Below, piece by piece: positions 18,527-27,874 of a stretch of 64,000 bases of DNA. Every line of letters begins with the position of its first letter. The stretch's first letter is position 1. The DNA comes from Glutamicibacter sp. JC586 (GTDB lineage: Bacteria; Actinomycetota; Actinomycetes; Actinomycetales; Micrococcaceae): the NCBI RefSeq assembly GCF_009805585.1, contig NZ_VHIN01000010.1:372001-436000 (forward strand), read 5' to 3'. The translations under genes and the position numbers were made by a program. The notes beneath the pieces were generated by a model. The model saw only the letters and a list, made by a program, of their open reading frames with translations. It was not told where the DNA came from and ran no database searches.

Positions 18527-19771
18527 ATGACTACCGCAAACATCGCCACCAACATCTCCGAACTCGCCCGGCTGAAAACCCTGCACAACGGGTCCAAACA
18601 ACAACTGACCTTCTCCGATGCAGAGTTCGAACGCCGCTTGTCAGGACTGCGCCAGATCATGGCGGCCAATTCCCTAGACGCGGTAATCCTGACCAGCTAC
18701 CACGGCATCAAGTACTACTCGGACTTCCTTTACACCACCTTCGGTCGCAACTACGCTCTGGTGGTCACGGCCAGCAATTCCACCACCGTGACCGCCAACA
18801 TCGATGCGGGCATGCCTTGGCGCACCAGCTACGGCGAGAACATCGTCTACACCGATTGGCAGCGCGATAACTTCTTCTACGGACTACAAGAAGCACTCAA
18901 GCGCGACGGCGTGAAGGCCAGCCGGATCGGTGTAGAAGACGACTTCCTCCCCGGACGCACCCGCCAGCAGATCGCCGATACCTTCGATGGTGTGACCCTG
19001 GTAGATGTCTCCGTAGATGCCATGCGCCAGCGCATGATCAAGTCGGCCGAGGAGATCGAAGTCATCAAGCACGGTGCGCGCATTGGAGACCTAGGCGGTG
19101 AAGCCATTAAAGCGGCCATCTCCGAGGGCATCACCGAATACGAGGTGGCATTGATCGGCACCGAGGCCATGGTGCACGAAATTGCCAAGACCTTCCCCCA
19201 CCGCGAAGTGCGCGATACTTGGGTCTGGTTCCAGTCCGGCATCAACACCGACGGCGCCCACAACTGGGCCACCACCCGCAAGCTGGAAAGCGGTGACATC
19301 CTGAGCCTGAACTGCTTCCCGATGACCTCCGGCTACTACACGGCACTAGAACGCACGCTCTTCCTCGGTGAGCCCGACGCACGCAGCCTGGAACTGTGGA
19401 ATATCAACGTCGAGGTGCACCGTCGTGGTCTGGAACTGATCAAGCCCGGTGCAGTCTGCCAGGACATTGCCGCTGAGCTGAACGAGATCTACATTTCCCA
19501 CGGTTTGCTCCCGAACCGCACCTTCGGCTACGGCCACTCCTTCGGCGTCCTCTCGCACTACTACGGCCGTGAAGCTGGTCTGGAACTGCGCGAAGATATC
19601 GATACCGTTCTTGAGCCTGGCATGGTCGTTTCGATGGAACCAATGATCACCGTGGCAGATGGACAGCCAGGTGCCGGCGGTTACCGTGAGCACGACATCT
19701 TGGTCGTCGGCGAAAACGGAGCCGAGAACATCACCAAATTCGGCTTTGGCCCAGAAAACAACATCATCTAG
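18527..19771 (+). CDS. Creatinase (creatine amidinohydrolase)
   Basis: A 414-aa pita-bread hydrolase converting creatine to sarcosine and urea. The N-terminal creatinase domain spans about residues 30-165 and the C-terminal peptidase-like domain about 175-410. The catalytic His is in QSGINTDGAHNW (His245, corresponding to P. putida His232). The blocks RSFGYGHSFGVL-like TFGYGHSFGVLSHYYGREAG and VVSMEPMITVADGQPGAGGY match known creatinases closely. The length is slightly above the 403-411 aa of characterised enzymes. AAGGAG precedes the ATG. Its product, sarcosine, is the substrate of the SoxBDAG enzyme encoded about 5 kb upstream. Confidence 0.92.
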   Translation: MTTANIATNISELARLKTLHNGSKQQLTFSDAEFERRLSGLRQIMAANSLDAVILTSYHGIKYYSDFLYTTFGRNYALVVTASNSTTVTANIDAGMPWRTSYGENIVYTDWQRDNFFYGLQEALKRDGVKASRIGVEDDFLPGRTRQQIADTFDGVTLVDVSVDAMRQRMIKSAEEIEVIKHGARIGDLGGEAIKAAISEGITEYEVALIGTEAMVHEIAKTFPHREVRDTWVWFQSGINTDGAHNWATTRKLESGDILSLNCFPMTSGYYTALERTLFLGEPDARSLELWNINVEVHRRGLELIKPGAVCQDIAAELNEIYISHGLLPNRTFGYGHSFGVLSHYYGREAGLELREDIDTVLEPGMVVSMEPMITVADGQPGAGGYREHDILVVGENGAENITKFGFGPENNII

Positions 19772-19787
19772 GCCCTCTGGCCTTGTT

Positions 19788-19830
19788 CCACCAGGTGGGG
19801 CGGGATCTAACAACCCGCCCCACTTGGTGG
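19788..19830 (+). terminator. Hairpin after creatinase
   Basis: A 17-bp stem with one mismatch (arms CCACCAGGTGGGGCGGG and its complement) and a 9-nt loop lies between creatinase and the transporter gene. There is no long T tract, so it may attenuate or stabilise rather than fully stop transcription. Confidence 0.5.
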
Positions 19831-19853
19831 TTAAACCTCGGAAGTGGAACCTC

Positions 19854-21182
19854 ATGACTCAGCATCGCAACCAGCTTGCCCCTGAAGCTACAACCCAACA
19901 CGGGCTCTCCTCCTCTGTCCGACAAACCCGACGCAAGGTCATCGCGGCCAGCTTTATCGGCAACTTCGTGGAGTGGTTCGACTATGCGGCCTACGGATAT
20001 TTGGCTGTCACCATCGCCGCGGTCTTCTTCCCGGGCGATGATCCACAGGCCGGACTGCTGATGGCCTTTGGTGTATTCGCCATTTCCTTCCTCGTCCGCC
20101 CGGTCGGCGGATTCATCTGGGGCCATTTAGGGGACAAAATTGGCAGGCGTACCGCCCTTTCATGGTCGATCTTGCTGATGACCGGGGCGACCTTCTGTAT
20201 CGCCCTACTGCCCGGTTACGCGGTGCTCGGGGTTGGAGCGCCACTGTTGTTGCTGGCCCTGCGGCTCGTCCAGGGGTTCTCGGCGGCCGGGGAATATGCC
20301 GGTGCCTCAGCGTTCCTGGTTGAATACGCACCGCCAAATCGGCGTGGCCTCTATGCGGCGGTAGTTCCAGCGAGCACCGCCACTGGCCTGTTGGCAGGTT
20401 CTCTGATGGCCGCTGCTCTCACCGGCCTGCTCTCGACCGAGGCGCTTGAATCGTGGGGTTGGCGTCTACCTTTTCTACTCGCCGCACCGCTAGGGTTAAT
20501 CGGTCGCTACATCCGCACCAAACTTGAAGACTCCCCCGCCTTCGTTGAGGCCTCGCATTCTTCCACCCCCGAAGGCTCACCGGTCGGCTCGTTGCTAAAA
20601 AACCATTGGCGCCAGCTTTTACAAGCTTCTGGTGCGGTGCTATTGAATGCCGTGGGCTTCTACGTCATCCTCTCCTACATGCCGACCTACCTCTCCGAGG
20701 AATTGGGCCTCGATGCCGCACGGTCCTATCTAGCCACAACGATCGCCCTCTTGACCTATATTGGCTTTATCTTCCTCACCGGGATGCTCTCGGATCGTTT
20801 AGGACGCAAACGGGTGCTCATCAGTGCCTCCATCCTATTTGTCATTTTCACCGTTCCAGCCTTTATGTTCCTTGAATCTGGTGGCTTCGCGCTGATCGTG
20901 ATGGTCCAGATTCTGCTGGGGGCCATGCTTGCTTTGAACGACGGAACCCTACCAAGCTTCCTGGCCGAGATGTTCCCAACAAAGATCCGCTATTCAGGTT
21001 TCGCGGTGTCCTTTAATGTTTCGAACGCGCTCTTTGGAGGCACGGCACCGTTTGTAGCCACCCTGCTGATTTCTTCCACCCAAAACCTCCTTGCCCCGGG
21101 CTGGTATCTCATGGCCGCCGCGGTAATTTCCTTAATTGCTGTGGCCACCTCTGTTGAAACCAGCCGCAAACCACTGGACTGA
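19854..21182 (+). CDS. MHS-type MFS symporter (metabolite:H+ symporter, ProP-like)
   Basis: A 442-aa transporter with about 12 transmembrane helices. It carries the family signature in loop 2-3 (GHLGDKIGRRTALSWS) and the RLVQGFSAAGEYAGASAFL block of the metabolite:H+ symporter subgroup, which includes ProP, KgtP and ShiA. The start is placed at MTQHRNQ, after GGAAGTGG. Downstream of creatinase, it is a candidate for creatine, sarcosine or betaine uptake (inference). Confidence 0.85.
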   Translation: MTQHRNQLAPEATTQHGLSSSVRQTRRKVIAASFIGNFVEWFDYAAYGYLAVTIAAVFFPGDDPQAGLLMAFGVFAISFLVRPVGGFIWGHLGDKIGRRTALSWSILLMTGATFCIALLPGYAVLGVGAPLLLLALRLVQGFSAAGEYAGASAFLVEYAPPNRRGLYAAVVPASTATGLLAGSLMAAALTGLLSTEALESWGWRLPFLLAAPLGLIGRYIRTKLEDSPAFVEASHSSTPEGSPVGSLLKNHWRQLLQASGAVLLNAVGFYVILSYMPTYLSEELGLDAARSYLATTIALLTYIGFIFLTGMLSDRLGRKRVLISASILFVIFTVPAFMFLESGGFALIVMVQILLGAMLALNDGTLPSFLAEMFPTKIRYSGFAVSFNVSNALFGGTAPFVATLLISSTQNLLAPGWYLMAAAVISLIAVATSVETSRKPLD

Positions 21183-21213
21183 GCCATAGGATAGGAGCAG
21201 GTAAGGAGGCAAA

Positions 21214-21987
21214 ATGACCGAACTACGCAATGAGGCGCGAGGCGCCTCGGTGATCGTCAACGTACTGGATGTGTTGCGCTGTTTCACCGTGGCGAACCCG
21301 ATCGTTGGTGTCAGCGAGATCGCCGAACAGGTCAACTTGCACAAATCCAGCGTGTCACGCATCTTAGCCACCCTCGAACAAGAACGTGTGGTCGAGCGCG
21401 ACGAACAGACCCGCAAATATCGATTAGGCTTGGGACTCATCGCCATAGCCGGCCCCCTCTTAGCGAATCTGGATGTGCGCCGCGTTGCGTATCCGGTCCT
21501 GGAGGATTTGCGTGGGGCCACCGGTGAAACCGCGGTATTGAACATCTGGGATGGGAATGAGTCGGTGTCCATCGAGCAACTCCCTTCGACCCGATTGGTT
21601 AAGCACACCTCGGTGATGGGGTCTCGCTACCGCAGCGCCCTGAGCGCTTCGGTGCAGATCTTTTTGGCTTATGAAGATACCGCACACTGCACCGATTTAC
21701 TCTCCCAGAACGCGATCGACCTCGCAGGCGTACCGATAAAGGACTACCTTAAGCGTTTGGAACTGGTCCGCGAACGCGGTTATGCGGTGAACTACGGGGA
21801 AACTTCAGCCGATGAAGTAGGTGTTGCCGCTGGTATTTTTGATCATCGTGGCCAGTTAGTCGCCTGCGCCATGACCGCGGCTCCCTATTACCGCGTCGAC
21901 CCTGACGAACTTGAGACACTCAGTCGGCAGACCTCCTTAGCCGCCGGGGAAATCAGTACCAGGTTGGGCTACCAACCAGAAGGATAA
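21214..21987 (+). CDS. IclR-family transcriptional regulator
   Basis: A 257-aa regulator. The N-terminal winged helix (IVNVLDVLRCF, then VSEIAEQVNLHKSSVSRILA) is followed by the IclR effector domain with the typical ETAVLNIWDGNES and GSRYRSALSASVQIFLAY segments and CAMTAAPYYRV. TAAGGAGG precedes the start. It sits directly after the symporter and 2 bp before a cupin gene, so it is in the same operon and probably regulates the creatinase/transport genes, perhaps through the palindromes upstream of creatinase. Confidence 0.88.
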   Translation: MTELRNEARGASVIVNVLDVLRCFTVANPIVGVSEIAEQVNLHKSSVSRILATLEQERVVERDEQTRKYRLGLGLIAIAGPLLANLDVRRVAYPVLEDLRGATGETAVLNIWDGNESVSIEQLPSTRLVKHTSVMGSRYRSALSASVQIFLAYEDTAHCTDLLSQNAIDLAGVPIKDYLKRLELVRERGYAVNYGETSADEVGVAAGIFDHRGQLVACAMTAAPYYRVDPDELETLSRQTSLAAGEISTRLGYQPEG

Positions 21988-21989
21988 TC

Positions 21990-22406
21990 ATGCTGCCCTT
22001 TGAAGCTCGCGACAAATACTCCTTTAACTACACAATGCACGAAGGATCCACACTGAAAGTCTCTGACCATTTCGCGGGGCAATTAGGAATGCCGGTGGCC
22101 ATCCAAACTTGGGTCATTGCACCGGGCGGATTCGAGGGTTTGCACGCTCACCACGGTGCCGAAGAGTTGCAAGAGTATTACCACGTTCTTGAAGGACAAG
22201 CACAGATGCGCGTGGGTGAGCACATCTACGATCTTTCTCCCGGCGACAGCGTTTTAGCCGTTGCCGGAGTCGAGCATGACTTGAAAAACACCGGCCCCAC
22301 AGACCTTAGAGTGCTGACGGTATGGGGACCACCAGGTAGCGCCGATTTCTCCGGTTTCGGATCGCATCAGCTCGCAAAACAGATCCGCGGTAGGTCCTTA
22401 GACTAA
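21990..22406 (+). CDS. Cupin-domain protein
   Basis: A 138-aa single-domain cupin. Metal-binding motif 1 is FEGLHAHHGAEELQEYYHVLEG (His, His, Glu in a G-x5-H-x-H-x-E pattern) and motif 2 contains GVEHDLKNTG. It begins 2 bp after the IclR stop. Possible roles are a small isomerase, dioxygenase or hydrolase for an intermediate such as N-carbamoylsarcosine or N-methylhydantoin products. The catalytic role is unknown. Confidence 0.75.
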   Translation: MLPFEARDKYSFNYTMHEGSTLKVSDHFAGQLGMPVAIQTWVIAPGGFEGLHAHHGAEELQEYYHVLEGQAQMRVGEHIYDLSPGDSVLAVAGVEHDLKNTGPTDLRVLTVWGPPGSADFSGFGSHQLAKQIRGRSLD

Positions 22407-22846
22407 CCGAGCGCTGATGGTCTTCCAGACAATGCTCTCAACCACACGTGTCAGCACACGCACGCTCGGTGTGGGCCTTGTGACTTCGACGAAATCAGAA
22501 TTCGCAATTAGAGTAGTCGCTCATTTCAACTTCTCAACCCCGAGACTTTGCGATTACGCCACAATTAGCTCATCGGTTTCATCGAGCATCTGCGACACAT
22601 CTTCAGACTCCCCGTCCACCGTTTTAAGTTCAGCTCGGTGCCACTTTCGATGGATGGATCGATGACAAGCACGTGTCGGAGAATGGCTGTTATCAAATCG
22701 CATCAGCAGAGCAGCGAAACCAACGGCCCCAAAAACGCACTTACAATGTAGCTCCCGAAAGAAGATTTAGGGCACCGTATATCGGCTACTGCTAACTCAG
22801 GACGAAAAATTTTCGGGTGCTGGAACAGGACACAGCACTCTGCGCT
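22407..22846. other. Non-coding stretch, nothing recognised
   Basis: No convincing gene on either strand. A short open frame (22417-22665) has no ribosome site and a serine-rich, low-information product. A weak long-range inverted repeat ACCGAGCG...CGCTCGGT flanks the cupin stop but has a 49-nt loop. Confidence 0.5.
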
Positions 22847-22880
22847 AAAAAAGAAAATCTCCCGGTCGTTGACCGGGAGA
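22847..22880 (-). terminator. Terminator of tRNA-Ala
   Basis: A 10-bp perfect stem (TCTCCCGGTC / GACCGGGAGA) with a GTT loop, followed on the minus strand by ATTTTCTTTTTTAG. It is a classical intrinsic terminator placed just after the tRNA. Confidence 0.85.
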
Positions 22881-22893
22881 CTTTATATTCATT

Positions 22894-22969
22894 TGGTGGA
22901 GGTAAGGGGATTCGAACCCCTGACCTTCTGCATGCCATGCAGACGCGCTACCAACTGCGCCATACCCCC
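22894..22969 (-). tRNA. tRNA-Ala (GGC anticodon)
   Basis: A 76-nt cloverleaf including an encoded 3' CCA. The acceptor stem contains the G3:U70 pair that identifies alanine tRNAs. The anticodon loop ATGGCAT gives anticodon GGC, reading GCC. The T-arm carries GGTTCGAAT, and the D-arm is TGGCGCAGTTGGTAGCGC. No integrase or repeated tRNA 3' end is seen nearby, so it is not an evident attachment site here. Confidence 0.95.
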
Positions 22970-23161
22970 AAAAGAGTTTTGATTCGTTGGTATTTCTACC
23001 CTTGAACCGAGATAAAACTGTACCCGAGAATCTGAAGAATCTCCAAATCGACCCTCAGAGACCCTGCTCACAATCGGCTATTCTAAATGTCGCCCACCAG
23101 TGGTAAAAATGATCTCGGGGCCGATCGGTTCCACCCGTACTCTCGTGAAAGGCACGATCCC

Positions 23162-23587
23162 ATGACCATTGGATTGACTCCCTACCTTCGCTTCGCCGGC
23201 GATGCTCGCGAAGCCATGGAATTCTACAACTCGGCATTAGGTGGCGAGCTGTCGTTGTTGACCTTCGCAGAAGGAATGAACGATGGAAACCCTGCCACAG
23301 CCGATCTGATCATGCACTCCTCGCTTTACATTGATCGCGGCATCCACCTGATGGCCTCGGACACTCCCCCAGAAATGAACGTCACCGGTAACGGCGTGGT
23401 GTCCCTCAGCAGTGACGCTACCGACGAGGCTGATAACGCAGTTCTCACCAAATGGTGGGAGGCCCTCTCCGAAGGCTCTCAGATTGAGATGCCATTGGAA
23501 AAGGCCCCCTGGGGTGACTCATTCGGTCAGCTGCGCGACAAGTTCGGCGTGGTCTGGATGTTCAACATTTCAGCTGTTCAGAGCTAG
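23162..23587 (+). CDS. VOC-family (PhnB/glyoxalase-like) protein
   Basis: A 141-aa protein of the PhnB-like vicinal-oxygen-chelate fold: MTIGLTPYLRFAGDAREAME with FYNSALGG, then ADLIMHSSLYIDRG, and W-G-D-FGQLRDKFGVVWMF at the C terminus. These small proteins bind or isomerise small ligands, and several confer no known phenotype. The start is the internal ATG after GAAAGG. It converges on an MFS gene with a 2-bp gap between stop codons. Confidence 0.8.
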   Translation: MTIGLTPYLRFAGDAREAMEFYNSALGGELSLLTFAEGMNDGNPATADLIMHSSLYIDRGIHLMASDTPPEMNVTGNGVVSLSSDATDEADNAVLTKWWEALSEGSQIEMPLEKAPWGDSFGQLRDKFGVVWMFNISAVQS

Positions 23588-23589
23588 TC

Positions 23590-24816
23590 CTAGTTTTTGA
23601 GGGTCTGTTCGTTGGCATCGATCGCATCGCGGCCCACGAGCAGGCCCACTTTTTTGGCTCGCGCCTGGGTGATCAGCGCGATTAGCAGACCAAGCACCGC
23701 CAAACCTGCACCCACCAAGGACGGCGCCCGGTAACCAAAACCAGCCGATATCACCGCAGCGCCCAGGGCAGCACCCAAAGCGTTAGCGACGTTCAGGGCT
23801 GAGTGGTTCAGCGAAGCAGCCAATGACTGCGCGTGCGGAGCCGAGTCCATCAACAGAGTCTGCAAACTCGGAATCAGTAACGAGCCGACCGCACCGAGCA
23901 CAAAGACCATGATCATGGTCGGCACAACCCAGCTAGCAACGGCTGCAAAGACCACCATGGTCGCGGCCATCAGTACGCTCGAAAGCTTGATAGCGCCAAA
24001 GACTGACCAGTCAGCCAAGCGACCACCAATCAAGGAACCGACCACCATGCCCAGGCCGTAGAGTGCTAGAGCAATGGGCACTAATGAAATCTTCAGCCCA
24101 GATTCTTCGGTCAAGGTTGGGGAGATGTATGAGTAGACCGCGAAGAAGCCACCAAAACCGACGATGCCGGTCGCCATTGCCAGCCACACCTGCGGGCTCT
24201 TTAAGGCTGTAAGTTCTCGGCGTACGCTTGCCCCAGGTTCAGCCTCACGCCAAGGAACAAAGATGGTGATGAGTACCGCGGTCAGTAGCCCGACAAAAGC
24301 AACGATATAGAACATCGAGCGCCAGCCTGCCATCTGGCCCAGCATGGTCGCCAGAGGCACACCGCCCACGTTAGCAACCGACAATCCAAGCATCACCCAA
24401 GCAATGGCGCGTCCACGCATGGTTCCCGGAACCATACTTCCGGCCAGTACACCAGCTAGTCCGAAGTATGCCCCGTGTGGAAGACCTGCCAAGAAGCGGG
24501 TAATGAGCATGGTGTTGTAATCCGGAGCGAAAGCCGAGGATAGATTCGCTAGGGTGAAAAAGAGGATCAATAGCTGCACCGCACGCTTGCGTGGGATCTT
24601 GGCAGCGGCTGCAGTCAAGACAGGAGCGCCGAGCACCACGCCCATCGCGTAGGCACTAATCATTAGCCCCATCTGCGAGTTGCTCACGTTAAGATCGGCC
24701 GCACCTTCTTGGAGCAGGCCCATCATCGAAAACTCGGTAACTCCGATGCCGAAGCCACCCATGGCGAGCGCGAGGATCGCTAATAGTAATTTTCCGCCGG
24801 ACAGGTAGGCAGTCAT
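23590..24816 (-). CDS. MFS transporter (DHA1/AraJ-like)
   Basis: A 408-aa transporter with about 12 hydrophobic helices. It begins YLSGGKLLLAILALAMGGFGIGVTEF, a pattern common to AraJ/PbuE-type exporters, with IPRKRAVQLLILFF and RFLAGLPHGAYFGLAGVLAG typical of DHA1 members. The gene is single, with its own promoter region shared with the divergent EEP gene. Likely efflux of sugars, purine ribonucleosides or drugs; undetermined. Confidence 0.83.
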   Translation of the reverse strand: MTAYLSGGKLLLAILALAMGGFGIGVTEFSMMGLLQEGAADLNVSNSQMGLMISAYAMGVVLGAPVLTAAAAKIPRKRAVQLLILFFTLANLSSAFAPDYNTMLITRFLAGLPHGAYFGLAGVLAGSMVPGTMRGRAIAWVMLGLSVANVGGVPLATMLGQMAGWRSMFYIVAFVGLLTAVLITIFVPWREAEPGASVRRELTALKSPQVWLAMATGIVGFGGFFAVYSYISPTLTEESGLKISLVPIALALYGLGMVVGSLIGGRLADWSVFGAIKLSSVLMAATMVVFAAVASWVVPTMIMVFVLGAVGSLLIPSLQTLLMDSAPHAQSLAASLNHSALNVANALGAALGAAVISAGFGYRAPSLVGAGLAVLGLLIALITQARAKKVGLLVGRDAIDANEQTLKN

Positions 24817-24960
24817 TTAGTACTCAATTCTAGGCAGGTGTGTGTTCGCGACTTCCTCGGCGCTCTGTTTCCATCGTAGTGACTGTGGCAAATCGCCGGA
24901 GTATTTCTCCAGCTGAAAATTACGAATCCCACAGTAATTTGTGCCAATGTTAGAAGTCCT

Positions 24961-25902
24961 ATGTCTCATGCATCGCACCAACGCCTTCCGCTCCCGCTGA
25001 TTATCGCGAGGGTTTTCTTTGTCTTACTCTGCCTAGCGTTGGCAGGGCTTTTGGTATTCCATCAGCAGATTCCCGATGTCATGGGATTGGGGCTCGTGGT
25101 GGATAACTTGGCACCGTGGGCCGGTCTAGGAATTCCTGTGCTGTTCTTGATGGCACTAGCCCTTCGTGGCCGGGCCAGCTTTATCGGCTTGCTGATTCCG
25201 GTGGTGGTGTGGGCCGTGCTCTTTGGCCCAAACTTTGTTCCAGCTCAACAGCGCGAGCCGCAGGCAGCACTAAAGGTTGCGACTCAAAACGTCCACGAAT
25301 CTGCTGGAGTTCAGGCAGCCAAAGATCTCGCCAAACAAGGCGCTGAGGTCATTTCCCTCCAAGAAATTGGTGAAGGGCAAGAACAACAGATCACCGCGGC
25401 ACTGGCCAAGACTCACCCCTACAAGTACATGGTCAGCACCGTTGGTGTTTGGAGTGCCTATCCGCTTGCCAATGCGCAGCCGTTGGATCTGGGACTCGGA
25501 TGGAACAGGGCCCTGCGTGTTGATGTGAAAACGGAGCATGGAGACGTGCGTTTCTACACGGTCCATGCAGCCTCAGCCCGACCAACCGGTCATAATGAGC
25601 GCGACGCGATGCTCGCCTCACTGGCAAAGTTCGTTCAGAGCGATGACTCTGCGAAGATCGTTGCTGCTGGCGACTTTAACGCCACCAGCTCAGACCGTCA
25701 TTTTGCACCGATCGCCGATGTCATGGATGAAGCCAAATACAGCAAGTGGGGTCTGGCTTTAACTTGGCCTCGCTCGCCTTTCGCGATGCTGGGCATCGAC
25801 CACGTGATGATGCGTGGTGTGCAATCCGCAGGCCTTGAACGCCTGGAAATCGGCGACTCGGATCATTACGCGTTGCAGGCCACCATCGATTTGGACAGTT
25901 AG
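24961..25902 (+). CDS. Membrane-anchored endonuclease/exonuclease/phosphatase-family protein
   Basis: A 313-aa protein. Three N-terminal transmembrane helices (about residues 10-85) precede an EEP domain with the metal and catalytic residues in LKVATQNV, EVISLQEIG, GDFNATSSDRHF and the C-terminal GDSDHYAL. The fold hydrolyses phosphodiesters in nucleic acids or lipids. The domain would be outside the membrane after the third helix, suggesting action on envelope or extracellular substrates. Its stop is 1 bp from the stop of the convergent AlkB gene. Confidence 0.82.
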   Translation: MSHASHQRLPLPLIIARVFFVLLCLALAGLLVFHQQIPDVMGLGLVVDNLAPWAGLGIPVLFLMALALRGRASFIGLLIPVVVWAVLFGPNFVPAQQREPQAALKVATQNVHESAGVQAAKDLAKQGAEVISLQEIGEGQEQQITAALAKTHPYKYMVSTVGVWSAYPLANAQPLDLGLGWNRALRVDVKTEHGDVRFYTVHAASARPTGHNERDAMLASLAKFVQSDDSAKIVAAGDFNATSSDRHFAPIADVMDEAKYSKWGLALTWPRSPFAMLGIDHVMMRGVQSAGLERLEIGDSDHYALQATIDLDS

Positions 25903-25903
25903 C

Positions 25904-26578
25904 TCACTGACCGCTCAGGCCCGTTTGACGCAGGGTGATGTTGATTCGTCCCGTAGCTAGCTGGCAGTCTTCAGGGGCTGTACCGGGATGAATCTTGGTG
26001 ACCCCGTGATAGGCAAAACGCGCTGGTCCGTCAAAAATAAACAAGTCCCCAGAAGCTAGGTAAAGATCTTGAAAGGGACGGTTCCGGTTTTCGGTATTTC
26101 CCAACCGGAAGGTTGCCGAGTCCCCGATGGACACAGATACCACCGGGGCGTTGATTAGTTCCTCGGCATCTTGATGCATGCCCATGGTTGCTTGATGATC
26201 GTAGAAATTCACGATGGCCGCGTCCGGTTGATAGCTGGCCGCGCGCACAGCATCACCTGTCGCCTCCGCTACGGCTTTTTGGCCCAGGCGTACCAGCCAT
26301 TGTTCCATCGGAGCCACTGGGGCACCGCCGAGGTCATCGGCGGTTTTTGAATAACGGTTGGGGCTCCAATGCCACCCCAAACTTAAAGATTGCACACTCA
26401 TGGGATGACCATTAATACGCGTGCGGTGGGGAGGGACGGGTCCGTGTCCCCACTGGAAAAAGCGTGCGACAATCCATTGCTGCGCGGTCGGGCTGAGCCA
26501 TCCGGGCAGGTGCCACGCGCCGGGACGAACTAATCCCCCGGTGCGGTTCAAGGCGCTGTCATCAAAAAGCGATTCCAT
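25904..26578 (-). CDS. alkB: AlkB-type 2-oxoglutarate/Fe(II) dioxygenase
   Basis: A 224-aa protein that removes methyl lesions from DNA or RNA by oxidative demethylation. The iron-binding HxD is in MGMHQDAEE and the distal His in YHGVTKIHPG; RINITLRQTG holds the 2-oxoglutarate-binding Arg pair. The N-terminal TPVPxxLxxLxxxL-type region is present as GWLSPTAQQWIVARFFQW. The start chosen is MESLFDDS; an earlier in-frame start would add 12 residues. Confidence 0.9.
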   Translation of the reverse strand: MESLFDDSALNRTGGLVRPGAWHLPGWLSPTAQQWIVARFFQWGHGPVPPHRTRINGHPMSVQSLSLGWHWSPNRYSKTADDLGGAPVAPMEQWLVRLGQKAVAEATGDAVRAASYQPDAAIVNFYDHQATMGMHQDAEELINAPVVSVSIGDSATFRLGNTENRNRPFQDLYLASGDLFIFDGPARFAYHGVTKIHPGTAPEDCQLATGRINITLRQTGLSGQ

Positions 26579-26869
26579 ACACCCAGCGTGCCCGTTGCAG
26601 GGCGTGGCCGGCAAGTTCCCACGTATTCGCTCACTGAATTTTGTAGGTCATTCCGAGCCTGTGCCTTGCAACACTAAAAACACTAATCTTGTTGTGTTTC
26701 TTCCTACCGACTCGAACATTTCCAGAAGGTTAACCTTTATTCGAATTATTACAGCCGAAACATTTGCGATACCTCGGGGAAAAGCTGACGCTCTAGGCTT
26801 GAAGGCAACCACTCATTGCAAGGAGCACACCATGTCATACACGAAATTCCGGCAAAGAACGGGGCAATC

Positions 26870-27874
26870 ATGATCGGCATTGACCTCGAACTTTCCCAGT
26901 GCGTGGTGTTGGTTCTTGGTAACCAAAGCGCAAACAAGACCGTAGCTAAGCGTTTGAGCGCGCAGGGCTGCACCTTGCTTTTCGCCGAAGAACCCGCGCA
27001 AGGCCTTGAGCTGATCGGCCAAGCAAGTTTGTTGATGATTTGCGACGCTGCACCACAACGCTTTGATGAGGTGGTGAGCAATGCGCGCATTCCGGTGATG
27101 CGTTCGGAGCCCTCGCCAGCAACCGGCACCATTACCTTGCTCGGCGGTGGTCCAGGCGCCTTGGATCTACTCACCCTGCGCGGGGTACGCGCCTTGGCCG
27201 AAGCAGAGATCATCTATGCAGACCGGCTTGGTCCCAGCGAGCATCTGGCCCTTCTAGCTCCGCAGGCAAAGATCATCGATGCTGGAAAACTGCCCGGACA
27301 TCACAAACTGACCCAACGCGAAATCGAAGCCCAAATGATTGCCTCGGCCCAGAGCGGTGCAAAGGTTTTGCGGCTCAAGGGCGGGGACCCGTACGTCTTT
27401 GGTCGCGGATTTGAAGAGGTAGCCGCGGCGACCAAAGCCGGCGTTCCGGTTTCGGTCATCCCCGGATTGAGCTCCTGCATCACGGTGCCGGGTGCTGCAG
27501 GGATTCCGGTGACTGCCCGCGGGGTCAACACCATGTTCACCGTGGTTTCTGGCCATGATCCACTGGGCGTTGAACAACTGGAGCAGCTAAGTAAGCTCGG
27601 CGGCAGCATCGTGATCCTGATGGGCATGGGAACCATTGAGCAGACCGTCTCTGGACTACTGCAGGTGGGCATGGCCAAGGATATGCCGTGTGCCATCATC
27701 CAGTCCGGAACCACCGAGGCCCAGAGCACCAGCCATGCCACCCTAGATGGCCTGGCTGCCATGGCCCGTAGCCATTCAAACCCTGCAGTGATTGTCATTG
27801 GCGAAGTTGCTGCCTTACCGCAATCGCTACTTCAAGCGGTACCTACAGAGAACATTTTGGAGTCCGCCAAATGA
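26870..27874 (+). CDS. cobA: Uroporphyrinogen-III C-methyltransferase with degenerate N-terminal domain
   Basis: A 334-aa SUMT that methylates uroporphyrinogen III to precorrin-2 for siroheme or cobalamin. The C-terminal domain has GGGPGALDLLTLRG, YADRL, LRLKGGDPYVFGRG and VIPGLSSCITVPGAAGIPVT. The N-terminal 80 residues resemble a precorrin-2 dehydrogenase Rossmann fold that has lost its dinucleotide glycine motif, as if eroded from a CysG-type fusion. It overlaps the hemD-type gene by 4 bp (ATGA). The siroheme route suggests sulphite or nitrite reductases elsewhere in the genome. Confidence 0.88.
   Translation: MIGIDLELSQCVVLVLGNQSANKTVAKRLSAQGCTLLFAEEPAQGLELIGQASLLMICDAAPQRFDEVVSNARIPVMRSEPSPATGTITLLGGGPGALDLLTLRGVRALAEAEIIYADRLGPSEHLALLAPQAKIIDAGKLPGHHKLTQREIEAQMIASAQSGAKVLRLKGGDPYVFGRGFEEVAAATKAGVPVSVIPGLSSCITVPGAAGIPVTARGVNTMFTVVSGHDPLGVEQLEQLSKLGGSIVILMGMGTIEQTVSGLLQVGMAKDMPCAIIQSGTTEAQSTSHATLDGLAAMARSHSNPAVIVIGEVAALPQSLLQAVPTENILESAK

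Noticed and set aside
19346-19855. 169-codon minus-strand frame opposite creatinase
   Set aside because: It lies wholly over confident creatinase coding with no motif and no ribosome site.
22417-22665. Possible 82-aa gene after the cupin
   Set aside because: No ribosome site and serine-rich, low-information product.
22894-22969. tRNA-Ala as integration site of a genomic island
   Set aside because: No integrase and no second copy of the tRNA 3' end were seen in the window.
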